Shown one piece after another: positions 5,382-6,253 of a stretch of DNA of 6,253 bases. Made by a program: the position numbers and the translations under genes. The stretch's first letter is position 1, and every line of letters begins with the position of its first letter. The stretch spans positions 1 to 6,253 of the forward strand of contig JAAXIR010000072.1 of the NCBI GenBank assembly GCA_012270265.1, in the 5' to 3' direction. The DNA is from Candidatus Poseidoniales archaeon. Lineage in GTDB: Archaea; Thermoplasmatota; Poseidoniia; Poseidoniales; Poseidoniaceae. Below the pieces are notes generated by a model. That model saw nothing but the letters and a program-made list of their open reading frames with translations. It did not search any database and was not told where the DNA came from.

Positions 5382-5855
5382 ATGGCAAAGAAGGCAGGTT
5401 CCAAGGGCGAAGATTTGACTGAACTACCGGGTGTAGGCGCAGCGACAGCAAAGAAACTCCAAGCGGCTGGATTGAATACAGCAGCAAAGATTGCGAAGGC
5501 AGGAAAGGCTGGACTTGAGAAGGCTGGATTGAACAAGGCAAGTGCAGCCAAGTTGGCTGCAGCCGTGGCCAAGAAGAGTGCCAAATCCGCTGCCAAGAAG
5601 ACTGCTGCAAAGGCAAAGTCAACAGCAAAGAAGGCCACATCCAAGGCAAAAGATACGGCCAAGAAAGCCGCTTCGTCCACCAAGAAAGCCGCTTCAAAGG
5701 CAACTGCAGCTGGCAAGAAGGTCGCTGAAAAGACCGTGGAGAAAGCCAAGGGCGATCAAAAGGTCAAGTCGGTCAAATCCGATGATGGACGTAAGGGTAA
5801 GACCTTGAAGGTTCCACGAAGTGTGACCGATATGCCATGGTTCCGAAAGAATTGA
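5382..5855 (+). CDS. Helix-hairpin-helix protein with histone-H1-like Lys/Ala tail
   Basis: This 157-residue protein is probably chromatin-associated. Residues about 11-60 form a helix-hairpin-helix unit: LTELPGVGAATAKKLQAAGL contains the hairpin LPGVG that grips the DNA backbone, and a second half, AGKAGLEKAGLNKASAAKLA, resembles it. Residues about 64-125 are nearly all Lys, Ala, Ser and Thr in KKA/AAK patterns, like the tail of histone H1 or bacterial H1-like proteins, and would bind DNA nonspecifically. The C-terminus is different, with a compact end VPRSVTDMPWFRKN whose Trp and Phe suggest a docking or conserved motif. There is no signal or membrane segment, so it acts in the cytoplasm on the chromosome. 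The start is ATG 5382, with a weak GTGA element just before it. Internal DNA repeats reflect the Lys/Ala tail. The H1-like function is inferred from composition plus the clear HhH motif. Confidence 0.85.
   Translation: MAKKAGSKGEDLTELPGVGAATAKKLQAAGLNTAAKIAKAGKAGLEKAGLNKASAAKLAAAVAKKSAKSAAKKTAAKAKSTAKKATSKAKDTAKKAASSTKKAASKATAAGKKVAEKTVEKAKGDQKVKSVKSDDGRKGKTLKVPRSVTDMPWFRKN
5659..5695 (+). repeat. Two copies of a 16-base direct repeat in the Lys/Ala tail
   Basis: CCAAGAAAGCCGCTTC occurs at 5659-5674 and 5680-5695, 21 bases (7 codons) apart, encoding KKAAS twice. This suggests recent in-frame duplication within the tail, a way for its length to change. Confidence 0.8.
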
Positions 5856-5873
5856 TTCGATTCGAGCGCTACA

Positions 5874-5881
5874 TTGTAAAA
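5874..5881 (+). promoter_or_regulatory. TATA-like box of the small Cys/His protein gene
   Basis: TTGTAAAA is centred about 26 bases before the ATG at 5904, the leaderless distance. This favours ATG 5904 over the in-frame TTG at 5898 as the start. Confidence 0.4.
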
Positions 5882-5903
5882 CCGTCTTGACCGATGGTTG
5901 TCT

Positions 5904-6086
5904 ATGCCAAGGAGGAAGTACGGTCGTCTCCGTAAGACTGTTGAATTGCCTCCAAAGGAAAACTGTTCACGATGCCGTTCCGGAAAACATTGTCCAATTC
6001 CAGGACATTCTGGTCAAGATGTGACCCCACATCGTGAATGGGCAGGTCCCGATTCCATTGAGAAGCGAAAGCGATCACGTTCGTGA
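5904..6086 (+). CDS. Small basic protein with a putative zinc-binding Cys/His cluster (60 residues)
   Basis: No family is recognised. From ATG 5904 the protein has a basic N-terminus (MPRRKYGRLRKTVELPPKEN), then Cys21-x2-Cys24-x4-His29-Cys30-x4-His35 (CSRCRSGKHCPIPGH), His43, and a very basic end (EKRKRSRS). The Cys/His spacing resembles a single small zinc site, near but not identical to a CCHC knuckle. The basic ends suggest binding to RNA or DNA, possibly the ribosome. There is no signal or membrane segment. An upstream in-frame TTG at 5898 would add two residues. The last 12 bases overlap, tail to tail, the end of the recombinase gene on the other strand. Function and zinc binding are inference; coding status is supported by the TATA-like box and the Cys/His pattern. 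Confidence 0.7.
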   Translation: MPRRKYGRLRKTVELPPKENCSRCRSGKHCPIPGHSGQDVTPHREWAGPDSIEKRKRSRS

Positions 6087-6253
6087 GACGTCAATACCGA
6101 ACGTTTCGGTTCCACCCTCTTGTTCGACCAACTTTTCATCGCGTTGTGCTTGTTCTTCATCCATGGTTTGACGCATGGATTGTGCACGGTGGTAGACTTC
6201 TCGCAAGGTTTGGTCGGAGATGTCGAGATAGACGCGTGTCGTTGCAATGCTGG
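6075..6253 (-). CDS. Xer-type tyrosine recombinase, C-terminal end (partial)
   Basis: The minus strand from the window edge to TGA 6075-6077 gives 58 residues beginning SIATTRVYLDISDQTLREVY. This matches the end of XerC/XerD/archaeal XerA recombinases, in which GHxSIxTTxxYTH carries the nucleophilic Tyr; here that Tyr is encoded at 6228-6230, and the L-R-E-x-Y helix follows. Such enzymes cut and rejoin DNA through a Tyr-DNA bond, resolving chromosome dimers at dif in archaea and bacteria or moving integrative elements. The Arg and His catalytic residues and all N-terminal domains lie outside the window. The tail after the Tyr is about 50 residues, against some 20-25 in typical Xer proteins as I recall them. 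The extra part is acidic and Gln-rich (MDEEQAQRDEKLVEQEGG). Whether this is a housekeeping Xer or a mobile-element integrase cannot be told from here. Confidence 0.85.
   Translation of the reverse strand, partial: SIATTRVYLDISDQTLREVYHRAQSMRQTMDEEQAQRDEKLVEQEGGTETFGIDVSRT

Noticed and set aside
5321..5749. Minus-strand open frame rich in Ala, Phe and Leu opposite the H1-like gene, resembling a membrane protein
   Set aside because: It is the mirror of Lys/Ala codons (aag/gcc read backwards as ctt/ggc); the hydrophobicity is a by-product of the sense gene.
6014..6247. Minus-strand 77-codon frame overlapping the recombinase end and the small Cys/His gene
   Set aside because: The neighbouring minus-strand frame carries the unmistakable SIATTRVYLDIS recombinase end, so this one is a shadow.

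Overview
This looks like a chromosomal segment of a planktonic euryarchaeon, most likely Marine Group II (Poseidoniales) or a close relative. That is an inference from protein style; there is no rRNA or other marker here. The reasons are: a large secreted protein with acidic calcium-binding (TSP3-type) repeats and a PGF-CTERM-like anchor; a lipoprotein with a Ser/Gly/Thr/Asp-rich stalk; a helix-hairpin-helix protein with a histone-H1-like Lys/Ala tail; a Xer-type recombinase end; and TATA-like boxes about 26 bases before several start codons, which fits leaderless archaeal mRNAs.

Layout. The left part (1-3922) reads on the minus strand. A 108-codon orphan ORF (3596-3922) lies upstream of a very large cell-surface protein gene (3573 down to 460). 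A gene of unknown function (426 down to the window edge) follows. The right part reads mainly on the plus strand: a three-repeat surface lipoprotein (3957-5318), an H1-like DNA-binding protein (5382-5855) and a 60-residue Cys/His protein (5904-6086). The 3' end of the last gene overlaps the 3' end of a converging tyrosine recombinase (6075-6253, partial).

Most notable result. The big surface-protein gene is one continuous reading frame of 1038 codons, broken by two in-frame stops: TGA at 2803-2805 and TAA at 760-762. All the expected parts are in the same frame with no frameshift: signal peptide, two TSP3 blocks, Ig-like beta-rich segments, and PGF motif + membrane helix + basic tail. The gene downstream shows the same pattern: TAG at 82-84, then at least 27 more coding-like codons in frame. 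So three in-frame stops of three kinds lie in one collinear cluster, and none is seen in the genes to the right. Possible explanations are recent nonsense decay, sequence error, natural stop readthrough that controls anchoring, or, for 82-84, simply two adjacent genes. The window alone cannot separate these.

Functional reading. The left cluster and the lipoprotein are envelope proteins, probably adhesion, recognition or matrix components. The H1-like protein and the recombinase belong to chromosome organisation and maintenance. No tRNA, rRNA, CRISPR array, insertion sequence or inverted-repeat element boundary was seen. The only stretches without a called gene are short (34-63 bases).
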